64,000 nt of DNA, taken from positions 620,001-684,000 of the forward strand of contig NZ_JBHJHQ010000002.1 of NCBI RefSeq assembly GCF_042219825.1, in the 5' to 3' direction. The number at the start of each line of letters is the position of its first letter. Positions within the stretch are counted from its first letter, which is position 1. Source of the DNA: JBHJHP01 sp042219825 (GTDB lineage Bacteria; Bacteroidota; Bacteroidia; Bacteroidales; UBA5342). A model generated the notes under the pieces. That model was not told where the DNA came from. It ran no database searches and worked only from the letters and a program-made list of their open reading frames with translations. Below, piece by piece: positions 53,390-63,992 of the stretch. The translations under genes and the position numbers were made by a program.

Positions 53390-54844
53390 TTATTTTACAA
53401 GAATCAGTTTGTCGGTTTTGTAAATGGTATTTGAACAGCGAATGGTATAGATATATATACCCGGTTCAAGATCGTATAGTTCAATTTTTTCAGATTTTAA
53501 TTTTAGTTCTTCTTCAAGTATTTGTCTTCCGTTTAAATCCGATAATTCAAAGAATATTTTAGTAGCTGCATTATTCCTTTCAATGGTAATGACGTCTGAT
53601 GCCGGGTTGGGATAGATATTAATCGTATTTTCAGCTTGTTTTTCATCAATTGCCGTAATCACCAATGGCGTTCCCCATTCTTTATCTCCCTTTTTGTAGT
53701 AAACCAGTTTTCGCTGTGCATATCCCATACTAAAGAAATTATCACAATAATAATATGGTCCTCCCAGTCCCTTGTAATAGGTATAAATTGGGTTACACCC
53801 ATCCCAGCAACAGTTGGACCAGCAGCTGTCCTCTGTCTTATATATTTCAGGTACAAAAGAGTTGTCAATTTTTACACTATCAGAAATCATTCGGTATGAA
53901 TTAGCACTCCAGTCATCAATTATTGGTTCATTGGGCAGATACCGGTCAAAAATGGAATCTGGTTTTATAATTTGTGTTATTGTATCATGAATGTAAGTGT
54001 AGTTTTCTCCATTGTAATTTTTGTAATAAAGCTTTTCCTGCCTGTCAATTAAATATGTAATGGAATCCGGTGATACTTTTTTGTCAAGATAGTTGTATAT
54101 TATTTTAAAACTATGGCCCGAACCATCATTATATGATTCATCCAAAATGTGAAGTTCATTACCAACAGCAAAATCATTGATATCAAAACGGGATAGGTTT
54201 TGAACACCAATTTTTGGGCTGGAAAGTCCAGCTAATTTGTATGAATCTGAAACTGACTGAAAATAACTATACTCCTCGTCTGATAATGTAAAATAATACA
54301 TATCAAATGTTTGAACAAGGCCATAGTTTTTACTGATTTTCATCTGCCGGTTACTCTTCTTTTTTATTTCTACCGGATTCATGTTTTTGTCATAAGCGAT
54401 AAAGTCAATTGTTTTTACGGAGTCAACAAGTCCCATAAAACGCAAAGTGTCATGTCTTGTTATGGCAGCTTTTATAGTTATGGAATCAGTAAGATAAAAG
54501 GCTGTCCATTCATCGTTAAGTTTGGCCCGGGTTTCTATGCGGATGGTATCATGATTTTTATTAAAGAATAAATTGATTCCTTTATCTTTAACGATGACTT
54601 TTTCTCCGATCCATGAGTCACCGTATGGTGTAAAACAATCGTAATCCAGCTGCCGGATACTTTTAATTGGATATAAAAAAGAATCAGTATCAAATTTTAC
54701 TGAATCGATTTTTATGCAACTGATATATCCGTAATCCCCTTCAAAATATACAATACGGTTGGATATAACAGATTGATAATTCTGTGCAGAAAGTGTTGAT
54801 AAACATAATGTCAAAAACAGGGTAAAAATACTAACAGGTTTCAT
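53390..54844 (-). CDS. Secreted protein of unknown function with T9SS sorting domain
   Basis: This 484-residue exported protein is not assigned to a family. A signal peptide ends at STLSAQ (21). The central part (about 22-400) is rich in Asp, Lys and aromatic residues, in many short beta strands. A short Cys-rich loop, CWSNCCWDGC, at about 341-350 may form disulfides or bind metal. The last ~75 residues are a T9SS type A signal (INIYPNPASDVITIERN, then GIYIYTIRC, ending TDKLILVK). A small PLDc_N gene follows 5 bp after its stop. No catalytic motif is visible. Confidence 0.78.
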   Translation of the reverse strand: MKPVSIFTLFLTLCLSTLSAQNYQSVISNRIVYFEGDYGYISCIKIDSVKFDTDSFLYPIKSIRQLDYDCFTPYGDSWIGEKVIVKDKGINLFFNKNHDTIRIETRAKLNDEWTAFYLTDSITIKAAITRHDTLRFMGLVDSVKTIDFIAYDKNMNPVEIKKKSNRQMKISKNYGLVQTFDMYYFTLSDEEYSYFQSVSDSYKLAGLSSPKIGVQNLSRFDINDFAVGNELHILDESYNDGSGHSFKIIYNYLDKKVSPDSITYLIDRQEKLYYKNYNGENYTYIHDTITQIIKPDSIFDRYLPNEPIIDDWSANSYRMISDSVKIDNSFVPEIYKTEDSCWSNCCWDGCNPIYTYYKGLGGPYYYCDNFFSMGYAQRKLVYYKKGDKEWGTPLVITAIDEKQAENTINIYPNPASDVITIERNNAATKIFFELSDLNGRQILEEELKLKSEKIELYDLEPGIYIYTIRCSNTIYKTDKLILVK

Positions 54845-55253
54845 AAGGACTAGATTTAAAAGGATTCAAACAAATTGATTTTACAGGTTCGTTATATTTT
54901 CAAAAGTATGCAAATTATTATGATGTAAATGAATGTAGTCGTATTAATTCCGCTGGAAATTGATAATTTGATTTTGATCTAAATTACGAATAATAAAATT
55001 CTGGTAACCTTTTTTAAAAGGACTTTTAGAACGTATAAATTTTTAAAAACCTGGTTTAAAATTATAGTATCACAGAAAACAACGCAGATATAATATTTAA
55101 CATCCATTAATGTTCTTCGGATTATATTATATTTGTCAGTCAACTAAATCTTAAACTTCAGAATCAATAGTTGAATGCTTAGCTGATTGACGTAAAGAAT
55201 CAGATAAAGCTGTTTCTGAAAGTTTTAGAAATTGTATTATAAAAAAGATCCTA
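54845..55253. other. Intergenic region upstream of the giant protease gene
   Basis: This 409-bp AT-rich gap lies between divergent genes. TATATTTG (55128-55135) fits the -7 element TAnnTTTG for the rightward gene, but no good -33 box precedes it, and the leader would be over 100 nt. I see no gene, repeat or hairpin here. Confidence 0.5.
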
Positions 55254-58200
55254 ATGAAAAAAATTCTAGCCTGTTTCATGCTGGTACACGTTACCATTCT
55301 GTCAATTTCACAAGAGTTATTTAATGCAGATGCAAACCGGATTGTTCCCGGAAGTAATTACGTAAAACTGGATCACCAAAAGGGTATCATTTCTTATATC
55401 GGGTTTTCCGATCCGAATTTAAAAGGAGTCCAGGCAACTGCGGATGGTGAAAAACTAAAAAGTGCATTAGGTTTGGATGAAACACATTCATTCAGAACTT
55501 ACTCTGAATTTAGTGATCAAATGGGCAATTCACATATAAAATATCAACAATATCTGAATGGATATCCTGTTGAACATATGTATTATACGGTTCACCGGTT
55601 AAATTCTCTGAAATCGGCAAGTGGTATTTATACACCTGTTACCACCAGGCAACAGAGCATTACTAAGATGCAAATGTCAGATGCGCTTCAGCTTGCACTT
55701 GCTGAAGTACCTTCAGAGCATTATTCACCAAAAACTTTAGATCAGCAAGGCAAAGAGGTATACTATATAAAAAATGAAATACCTGTGTTATGCTATAAGT
55801 TTGATGTTTTTTCGGTTGATCCGTTACGAAGAGAGTGGATTTATGTTGATGTTGCTACCGGTAACGTTGTTGCCCGTGAAGACAGAATACACATTAACGA
55901 TGTCATAGGGAAAGCAAGTACCATGTATTCAGGAGAACAAAGCATTACAACGGATTATTATGGTGGGTATTACCGATTGCAGGAATCGGGAAGAGGAGAT
56001 GGAATACGTACATATAACATGCAGCGCGGAACCAATTATAGTTCTGCGATTGAATTTATTGATTTCGACAACATCTGGAATACGACAACTAACTTTGATA
56101 ACGCGGCATATGATGTGCACTTTAGTACAGAAGCAACCTACGATTACTTTAAAGATAATTTTAACAGAAACTCATTCGATGGCAATGGAGGTGCATTGAT
56201 AAGTTATGTTCATTATAGTACAAACTTCCCAAATGCATTTTGGAACGGTGAGTTTATGACCTATGGTGATGGTGATGGTGTTCTGTATTCGCCTTTAACG
56301 GCTACCGAAATAGTAGCTCATGAAATTACACACGGGCTTACTGAGCACACGGCAGCGCTGGTCTATTTAAATGAGTCAGGTGCATTAAATGAATCCTTTA
56401 GTGATATTTTCGGTACAGCGATAGATTTTGCAGCAAATCCGGAAACAGCTAATTATTTAATGGGAGAACAGGTGAAAACGGATGGCAGTGTTATCCGCAG
56501 CATGAAAGATCCAAACAGCAAATCAATGCCTGATACCTATAAGGGTAATTTTTGGTATACCGGTGTAACCGACAACGGGGGTGTTCATTATAATTCCTCC
56601 GTTCAGAATTACTGGTTCTATTTACTTTGTGAAGGAGGTTCAGGGATAAATGATAATGATAAGTCTTATTCGGTGCAGTCTATTGGAATGAACCATGCAG
56701 CTAAAATTGCGTACAGAACTCTTACTGTTTATTTAACACCTACTTCTGATTATGCTGATGCACGCTTTTATTCCATAAAGGCTGCTATTGATTTATATGG
56801 GGAATGTTCCAATGAAGTCATCAATGTTACAAATGCCTGGTATGCTGTTGGTGTTGGTGATCCTTATGGTGATGCTGTTACTGCAGGGTTTCTGATCGAT
56901 GAATCGATATCATGTAGTTTGCCAACATTTCAGCAGGTGCAGGATCAGAGCACATTTGCAGAATCATATAAATGGTACGTTAACGATACAATGCAAAGCA
57001 CCGACGCCAACCCATTACTTGAATTTAATCTGGCAGGGAAAAATAGCATCAAACTTGTCGTTAGTGGTTCTGTTGGTTGCAGGACATCAGATTCATTGAT
57101 GTTGGAAGATGCATTATTTATATATCAGAATCCTGAAGTTAAAGATCCTGTGTTCAGACCAATATCTTACAGATCTGGTTCAGGAGGGATTCTTTATTTT
57201 GAACTCGATTCGTTGGCTAATAGTTCCGAAGATGCCATGGAAGGGTATCAGGATTTCAGTTGTTCTCATCAGATTACATTAACGGAAGGTAAGTGTTACG
57301 ATGTAGAAATTCTGACACGAGGGGATGAATCTACATATGTTTGGTTAGATCTGAATAACGATGGTGCTTTTGATGATAAAACTGAACTTCTGGTTTATGT
57401 GAAAAACAGCAAAAACAGGGTACGGGAGAAATTTATTATTCCCCATGGTAAAGTATATGATAAGGCTCTGAGATTACGTGTAGCAAGCGACTTACCTTCC
57501 AATCTGCTTATTAATGGTTCAACCAATTCGATGGCTGGACAGTATGAGGATTATGGGGTGGTTCTAAAGCAAAATGAATCAATACCTGTTGCAGAGTTTA
57601 CTACTTTGGATTCATTGCCCGCAGTTGGACAAAGCGTTCAGTTTACAAATTTATCAGAAAATTTACCTTCATCTTTTGAGTGGACCTTTGAGGGTGGTAT
57701 TCCTGAGTATTCAACAGAAAAGGAACCCATCGTCAGTTACAGGAGTCCTGGAGATTTTCAGGTTAAATTAAAAGTGGGCAATAATTTTGGTTCAGATAGC
57801 ATAATTAAAACCAGTTATATACATGTTACCAATGATAATGTTATGGGGCTTCAGTCCAGATCGTCAGCCTCAAGTGGTAATATTCACGACTCGGGTGGCC
57901 CGAATGGCATGTATGAAAACAATGAAAAATACAGTTTTCTTATTGCACCCGCTTGTGCTGAAAAGATAATTTTATCATTTTTTCAATTAAATATTGATTA
58001 TTACGATGATTACCTATACATATACGATGGTGATTCTGAACAGGATGTTTTATTGGCTTCAATAACAGGCACGTCTTATCCTGCAGGTAATGGAGTCGTT
58101 GCTTCATCCGGCAAAATGTTATTGGTATTTATTTCTGATGCTGTAGGTTATTACGATGGATTCAGTGCCTCGTGGAGCACGGTCCAAACTTCAGGTGAAC

Positions 58201-61200
58201 CTGTTCCTGCAGCAGACTTTACATTTGAACCGGACAATGATGTGCCGTTTGCATCACCGGTTAATTTCTTCAGTACCTCAACCGGCAATATAGCAAACTG
58301 GCAATGGATTATTGATGATGCGCATTATATGTTTGACGAAAAGTCTGGACATAGTTTTTTTGAGTCGGGAGATCATAATGTAAAATTAATTGTCGATAAT
58401 TGTTCGGGGGCAGATACTATTACTAAAATAGTGTCGGTGCAGGAAGCTCCCGAAATAAAAACTGAAAAGGATACATTAAGAAACTTCCTAAACTATGGTG
58501 ATACCCTTACAGATTATCTTGTAATTGAAAATGCAGGTGATGGTGAATTAATGCTTAATGCCGAGCTTTCAAATACCATAAAATTAAATGATGTAAACCG
58601 TGTTCCTGATTTTCCTGAATCAATGTATTTGCCGGAGAATTCATCTTTCGAATCTGAATCAGGGTTCATATCTATTTCTGTGGATCAATTGCTTGATGGT
58701 GATACCGTTAAAAAGCAAATAAGTAGCAGGCTAACTGCAAATAGTGATTTAGAAGGAATGAATGTGCTATTTATGCCAGCATATTCCAGTTATGCTTACC
58801 TGGTTAACAATCTCTTAGTTTCAGGTGCACACGTATACGCTGCAGATGCGTATTATATTAACGAAGCATATCTGGATTCAATAGATGTAGTAGTTATTGA
58901 TGACAATTGTAGTCTGGGAACAATGCAAATAAATTATATAAGAAACTGGATTTCCAATGGCGGTAATCTAATTATTGATGCAGATAATAATACGCCATAT
59001 TATAATTTAATACTGGCAGAAAGTGGTATAACTTATACCTCTGTTTATTCAGCCTCAGGCTATGCAACAGTCCAGGAGCATAAGATAACAACTGGTATTA
59101 GTTCATATTATGTTGCTTCAGGTAGTCAGGCATCCCTTGAAATAACCGATGAAGCAGAAAAACTGATAATTTCCGGTAATGGTCTTTGCTATGCTGCTTA
59201 TGCAAAAATTAATTCAGGAAGTGTACTTGCAACTTCAGATGAGTCATTTTATGATGGAAATATAACCATGGATGGACATTTACAACTGGTTACCAATTAT
59301 ATTAATTTTATTAAAACAGGCTTGCTGGATATTGTGAATTTAAAGAAGGAACAACTGATTATTCCTCCACATACATCTGATAGCATTGGTGTTTTAATTA
59401 ATGCCAAAGATAATTTTGGTGGACAGTATTTGAGTATGTTGAATATTTTCTGTAATGATACAGCAATTAATACGTTGCAGGTACCTGTTATAATAGATAT
59501 TGTTGGAACCCCTGTTTTTGATACAAATGCAGATGGAGTGCTGTTTAATAAGGTTTTTGTTGGCCAGGATTCAACATTGTCTGTTATGATTAATAATACA
59601 GGATCAGATGATTTGAGAATTGACAGCATTACAACATCTGATACTGATATTAGTGGTAGGATGTTGTATAATGTGTTGGCTCCGAATGAGAAGGCGAATC
59701 TTGCCATTACTTTTTCACCATCTTTGTCAGACGTGTATCATGACACGGTATTTATCTATACGAATGAAAGTTCACCTAAAGGACATGAGATATATGTAGT
59801 TGGAAATGCTGTCCTGCCTCCGGTAGCAGATATTGATCCGGATTCATTGGAGGTTCAACTGTTTACCAATGATACTTTAATTTCTACTGTTGATATTTCA
59901 AATACAAATGGTGGTAGTGAATTGTTGTTGAGTAAAGCCCGTATAAAAGCATCGGGTGATAATGATTTGAAAACTGATCTGACAGGTTTGAAAGTATACT
60001 CAATAAGTTACTATAACAGCTATATTGCTACAGTTTTAACGGATCTTGGTGCTGAAGTAACTGTTGCTAATTCTCCTGATACTATGGCCATGAAGGACTA
60101 TGATGTAATACTTATAGATGATTACTATTATTATAATCAGGAGTCGACCTTTTTTAATCGCTGGGCCAAAAACGGAGGTGGCCTTTTTATAGATGGTGAA
60201 AGTAACATAAGCAATTTTAACATCATGTTAAACGGATCCAATCTAACGATGTCAACGGTCAACTGCACTTCTCTTACAACAACAAACATTATGGATCATC
60301 CTGTAACAGAGTCTATTGATAAGTTTTATATCTATTCTGCCGGTGGATCTGTTATTGCGAATTTTCCGGGGATAGAATTAATAAATGACGGCTATCAACA
60401 TATTTATGCAGCAGCTGATGAGTTTGAGAAAGGACGCGTCCTTGTAACAGGTGGTGGTTGTTTCCCCAATCTCTCTTTAGAAGGGCACACGCAGTTACTT
60501 CTTAATGGTGTTGCCTGGCTTGGTAATAAAGTTAGCTGGCTTGAAATTGTGGAGGAACCTGATTCTGTGGTCAACAAAGGAGAAAAGACTCATCTCAGTG
60601 TCAGATTTGATGCAAAGGAACTTGGAGATACGATACTGGAAGCAGAAATAGTAATTCCAACAAATGATCCATTAATGAATCCGGTAAAAATTCCGGTAAG
60701 CATGAAGGTTAATGGTATGGCAATACTTGAAATGAATAAAATGCATGTTGATATGTTTGCTTATGCCGGATTCAGTGGAAGTGACACAATTACCCTTATG
60801 AACATTGGTGCAGAACCACTAATTATTGATAATATTTCTACGAATAATCCAGTATTTAAAGTCTCGGAGTCTAAATTAAAAATTGAGCCCGGATCAGTTA
60901 AATTGATGCATCTCGCCTATCTTCCTCAAAGCGCTGGGGCCGATTCTACCTGGCTTATTTTAAAAGGAAATTCCATGCTCGGATCAGTTGATTCAGTGCG
61001 GCTTTATGGTGTTGCGGAAGCTCCACCTGTACTTTCAGTTACTCCTGAAAGTTTGTATTTAACATCACAAACAAATAAAATACATCACAAAGTTCTGAAA
61101 ATTAGCAATGAGGAAGGTCTGGGTGAATTAAACTTTTCAATTGATGCTGTTAAATGTAGTGATTGTGAAAACCCGGATTCTGAAAATACCTTGGAATCAG

Positions 61201-62822
61201 TACTTAAAGGAATTCAGGCAGGGGCAGATCGTTTAACGGCAAAAATTCCAAATGCGTATGCCTTCTCTGATGGTATCTCGGGATATTATATCAGCGACGG
61301 TGGAAGCGATATCTACGACGGTGGTAACTACCTGGGTACAAATCGTGGGTCCTCGATTTATTATTCAAATAATACTATTACAACATCTCCTTATCTTAAC
61401 GGAGAAGAGTATTTTACCTCTAAGCAAAACGGTTTATTTATTTTTGCGGCAAACCTTAACAATGTAAGTACTTTTAGCATTAGCGGTAGTCTGGGAATGA
61501 ATTCGGGTTCTGTATCTGCTTCCGAACTTACAACCACTTATAATGGTAAAACATATAAGGGATTTGTAAAGAAAGTGTATGGAGAAAGTTATACTCCTTC
61601 AGTAAATCATTTGATAATTATGGAATATACTGCGGGTGTAAGTCAAACGTATTCCAACTCATATTATAGTGATTTGCATACGATCACAAACCTTAATCAG
61701 TGTCACAGAATATATTATTTATTGTTTACCGGAAATAATGGATTATTATATACAGATGCTCAAATTACGGAATTAATGACAACCTTCATTAGCATCATAA
61801 ATCCTGCACCTCAATGGATATCATTTAATTCATCAGAAACATCAGGGACTATAAGTCCAGGTTCTTTCAATAATTCTGATGTTGCATTTAATACCAATGG
61901 GTTAGCGTATGATACTTATACCGCTTATATCCGTGTTAAAAGTAATGATCCGAAATGGCCTGTACTACACATTCCTGTGACACTTGAAGTAGTGAATAAT
62001 CAGTCACCGGTTCTTTCTCAGTCACTTCCCAATATGATAACTTATCTCGACGGGGATATCCCGGTAGATTTGGATGAGTATATTGTTGATCCGGATGGTG
62101 ATGTTTTAACGTATAGTGTAAAAAGTAATGACCACAACATCATTTTCCCGACCATTGATAACAATTCCATGCTTCACTTTAATCCGCAAAGCATCGGATA
62201 TACCAATTTAGTGGTTACTGCTTCTGATCAGATTTCATCGCCTTTAGATGTCCAGGTAGATGTATTGGTCAAGGATAATCAAAAACCTGAGGTTGTTGAA
62301 TCTCTCAGAGATACTGTATTAAAAACGCATAGCGAACCCTGGGTAGTAAATATGAAGCAGTATTTTATGGACCCGGATGGAGACGAATTGAGTTTTAATG
62401 TGGTTTCATCTTCTGAGACATCACTTGAGACGGTCCAGAACGGCTATTTGCTTTTGGTTTACCCGAAACGAGCAGGTTGGAATATTCTTACCATAAATGC
62501 AATGGACAGCAGGGGAGCGACAGTTTCTGTAAGTTGTATTGTTAAAGTTGAAAACTATGTAGCAGTTGAAGAAGTTGAAAGGAATAAAATTTCAATATAT
62601 CCTGTTCCTGCAAAAGATGAATTGTTTATATCGTATGATACGTATGAATTACCGGAAGTTGCCCAGATTGTGGGTTTGAACGGACAGGTTATTGCTGATA
62701 TTTCAAGCCGTATAGGTTTAGGCTTAAGCCGAATTGATATATCGGGTCTGAATCCTGGTGTTTATTTCCTGATCTTGAAAAACAGAAATTCTGTAACAAA
62801 CCATAAAATAGTTATCGAGTAA
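55254..62822 (+). CDS. Giant modular M4-family metalloprotease with CUB, PKD, ThuA-like and T9SS domains
   Basis: This 2522-residue protease is likely to act at the cell surface or outside. A signal peptide and an FTP/PepSY-like propeptide (about 20-215) come first. The thermolysin-like domain (about 225-545) has HEITH (H356-H360), the third zinc ligand E380 in GALNESFSD, and the donor His H445 in DNGGVHYNSS, so it should be active. Next come a GEVED-like domain (about 633-775, ending YEDYGVVL), a PKD domain (about 778-860), a CUB domain (about 876-979) and a second PKD (985-1063). Then anchor-D/ASH-like repeats are mixed with two ThuA-like segments (about 1166-1358 and 1576-1762). Two cadherin-like DPDGD repeats (2250-2440) and a T9SS signal (2450-2522, ending HKIVIE) follow. 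It has no close neighbour on its strand. Confidence 0.9.
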   Translation: MKKILACFMLVHVTILSISQELFNADANRIVPGSNYVKLDHQKGIISYIGFSDPNLKGVQATADGEKLKSALGLDETHSFRTYSEFSDQMGNSHIKYQQYLNGYPVEHMYYTVHRLNSLKSASGIYTPVTTRQQSITKMQMSDALQLALAEVPSEHYSPKTLDQQGKEVYYIKNEIPVLCYKFDVFSVDPLRREWIYVDVATGNVVAREDRIHINDVIGKASTMYSGEQSITTDYYGGYYRLQESGRGDGIRTYNMQRGTNYSSAIEFIDFDNIWNTTTNFDNAAYDVHFSTEATYDYFKDNFNRNSFDGNGGALISYVHYSTNFPNAFWNGEFMTYGDGDGVLYSPLTATEIVAHEITHGLTEHTAALVYLNESGALNESFSDIFGTAIDFAANPETANYLMGEQVKTDGSVIRSMKDPNSKSMPDTYKGNFWYTGVTDNGGVHYNSSVQNYWFYLLCEGGSGINDNDKSYSVQSIGMNHAAKIAYRTLTVYLTPTSDYADARFYSIKAAIDLYGECSNEVINVTNAWYAVGVGDPYGDAVTAGFLIDESISCSLPTFQQVQDQSTFAESYKWYVNDTMQSTDANPLLEFNLAGKNSIKLVVSGSVGCRTSDSLMLEDALFIYQNPEVKDPVFRPISYRSGSGGILYFELDSLANSSEDAMEGYQDFSCSHQITLTEGKCYDVEILTRGDESTYVWLDLNNDGAFDDKTELLVYVKNSKNRVREKFIIPHGKVYDKALRLRVASDLPSNLLINGSTNSMAGQYEDYGVVLKQNESIPVAEFTTLDSLPAVGQSVQFTNLSENLPSSFEWTFEGGIPEYSTEKEPIVSYRSPGDFQVKLKVGNNFGSDSIIKTSYIHVTNDNVMGLQSRSSASSGNIHDSGGPNGMYENNEKYSFLIAPACAEKIILSFFQLNIDYYDDYLYIYDGDSEQDVLLASITGTSYPAGNGVVASSGKMLLVFISDAVGYYDGFSASWSTVQTSGEPVPAADFTFEPDNDVPFASPVNFFSTSTGNIANWQWIIDDAHYMFDEKSGHSFFESGDHNVKLIVDNCSGADTITKIVSVQEAPEIKTEKDTLRNFLNYGDTLTDYLVIENAGDGELMLNAELSNTIKLNDVNRVPDFPESMYLPENSSFESESGFISISVDQLLDGDTVKKQISSRLTANSDLEGMNVLFMPAYSSYAYLVNNLLVSGAHVYAADAYYINEAYLDSIDVVVIDDNCSLGTMQINYIRNWISNGGNLIIDADNNTPYYNLILAESGITYTSVYSASGYATVQEHKITTGISSYYVASGSQASLEITDEAEKLIISGNGLCYAAYAKINSGSVLATSDESFYDGNITMDGHLQLVTNYINFIKTGLLDIVNLKKEQLIIPPHTSDSIGVLINAKDNFGGQYLSMLNIFCNDTAINTLQVPVIIDIVGTPVFDTNADGVLFNKVFVGQDSTLSVMINNTGSDDLRIDSITTSDTDISGRMLYNVLAPNEKANLAITFSPSLSDVYHDTVFIYTNESSPKGHEIYVVGNAVLPPVADIDPDSLEVQLFTNDTLISTVDISNTNGGSELLLSKARIKASGDNDLKTDLTGLKVYSISYYNSYIATVLTDLGAEVTVANSPDTMAMKDYDVILIDDYYYYNQESTFFNRWAKNGGGLFIDGESNISNFNIMLNGSNLTMSTVNCTSLTTTNIMDHPVTESIDKFYIYSAGGSVIANFPGIELINDGYQHIYAAADEFEKGRVLVTGGGCFPNLSLEGHTQLLLNGVAWLGNKVSWLEIVEEPDSVVNKGEKTHLSVRFDAKELGDTILEAEIVIPTNDPLMNPVKIPVSMKVNGMAILEMNKMHVDMFAYAGFSGSDTITLMNIGAEPLIIDNISTNNPVFKVSESKLKIEPGSVKLMHLAYLPQSAGADSTWLILKGNSMLGSVDSVRLYGVAEAPPVLSVTPESLYLTSQTNKIHHKVLKISNEEGLGELNFSIDAVKCSDCENPDSENTLESVLKGIQAGADRLTAKIPNAYAFSDGISGYYISDGGSDIYDGGNYLGTNRGSSIYYSNNTITTSPYLNGEEYFTSKQNGLFIFAANLNNVSTFSISGSLGMNSGSVSASELTTTYNGKTYKGFVKKVYGESYTPSVNHLIIMEYTAGVSQTYSNSYYSDLHTITNLNQCHRIYYLLFTGNNGLLYTDAQITELMTTFISIINPAPQWISFNSSETSGTISPGSFNNSDVAFNTNGLAYDTYTAYIRVKSNDPKWPVLHIPVTLEVVNNQSPVLSQSLPNMITYLDGDIPVDLDEYIVDPDGDVLTYSVKSNDHNIIFPTIDNNSMLHFNPQSIGYTNLVVTASDQISSPLDVQVDVLVKDNQKPEVVESLRDTVLKTHSEPWVVNMKQYFMDPDGDELSFNVVSSSETSLETVQNGYLLLVYPKRAGWNILTINAMDSRGATVSVSCIVKVENYVAVEEVERNKISIYPVPAKDELFISYDTYELPEVAQIVGLNGQVIADISSRIGLGLSRIDISGLNPGVYFLILKNRNSVTNHKIVIE

Positions 62823-62829
62823 AAATAAA

Positions 62830-62866
62830 GTCATTCCGTCAGGTAATTTTCCTGATGGAATGACTT
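62830..62866. terminator. Hairpin between converging genes
   Basis: A 15-bp stem with one wobble (62830-62844 with 62852-62866, loop TAATTTT) lies just after the protease stop and may serve both strands. There is no strong T-run. Confidence 0.7.
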
Positions 62867-62936
62867 ATCATCTTTAAATGATTATGATAATAACCGCATG
62901 CACTATGCTATGACTGCGTGTTGAGCAGAGTTGTTT

Positions 62937-63992
62937 TTATTCGATTAATTTATCCAGAATCTGTTCAGTTTCTTTCATGCTGGGTCTGGGGGCATTGTTA
63001 TATACCATTTCTCCTTTCTTGTTAATTATTACATACATAGGTGTAAAAGCAAAATCACTACCAACTTCATCATAGTAGACTTCCGTTAGTGTATTATTAA
63101 GATAATAATGTTGACCGGAAAGGTTGTATTTTTTTATATAGTCTTTCCACTCATTTTCATCTCTGGCGGTAACACACAGATATATAAATTCAACTTTACC
63201 TTCATATTTCTTTTGTAATTCATTCGATTTTGGGAATTCTTTTATGCAAGGGCCACAGCTTGTGCCCCAGGAATCTATGTATAAAACTTTACCGGGATTA
63301 TTTTTTACCAAAGTTTGAACTATAGAATTATCGTTCAAATTTAATTCATTATACCTTGGATTAGAATTATTATTCACAAAAGGTGTTCTATCCTTTAGAG
63401 CAAGTTGGTTATCATAATCTTTTTTAATTTTTTTATAGACTGCCATTTCTTTTAAAGGAGATAATGCTTCTAACAATTCATTTTGTTTTTCAAGTGGTAA
63501 GTAATAGTATGTCCACAATAAAATATATGCAGATACAGGAGAGGTTGTATGGCCCATTATATAATCAATTTTGAAATTGTCAAAGGCTTTATCATCATTT
63601 AATCTTGATATCCTATAGCTTTCTTTAAGATAACCATTTAATTCATCATTATACATCTCACCTAAAACGGCATCCCCCATATTGATCCAATTCGCAGGAT
63701 CTATTTTAATTTTTAACTGACCGGGTTCCAATATAAAAAAACAAATACCTTTTGATCTTTGCCAGTGATAACTTAGTGCATATATTTCCGGACGGTCAAT
63801 TTTTCCTGAAAATTGAAAATTCCCTTCAATAATTCTAGCTGAATCCAGAATTAGTTCTTCAGAAAAAGCTTTTTGCAGGTATATCCACTCTTCGGATTGG
63901 TCATTTGTAAATGATCCTGAGATTGTATACTCATTTTTTGAATGACAACTCAAGAGAATTAACACGGTAAATACGAGAATAAAATTTTTCAT
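62937..63992 (-). CDS. TlpA/ResA-like thiol-disulfide lipoprotein with DUF4369
   Basis: This 351-residue periplasmic or membrane-anchored protein has a lipoprotein signal (LILLSCHSK, lipid Cys about 16). The N-terminal ~100 residues (ISGSFTNDQSEEWIYLQKAF..., DSARIIEGNFQFSGKI) are a DUF4369 domain, common in Bacteroidota. A helical middle part follows, then a thioredoxin-fold domain (about 220-351) with the redox motif CGPC (C246-C249) in WGTSCGPCIKEFP and the cis-Pro FTPMYVI. It probably reduces or shuffles disulfides, for example in cytochrome or cell-envelope maturation. It starts 8 bp before the window end, so its promoter is not seen. Confidence 0.9.
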   Translation of the reverse strand: MKNFILVFTVLILLSCHSKNEYTISGSFTNDQSEEWIYLQKAFSEELILDSARIIEGNFQFSGKIDRPEIYALSYHWQRSKGICFFILEPGQLKIKIDPANWINMGDAVLGEMYNDELNGYLKESYRISRLNDDKAFDNFKIDYIMGHTTSPVSAYILLWTYYYLPLEKQNELLEALSPLKEMAVYKKIKKDYDNQLALKDRTPFVNNNSNPRYNELNLNDNSIVQTLVKNNPGKVLYIDSWGTSCGPCIKEFPKSNELQKKYEGKVEFIYLCVTARDENEWKDYIKKYNLSGQHYYLNNTLTEVYYDEVGSDFAFTPMYVIINKKGEMVYNNAPRPSMKETEQILDKLIE

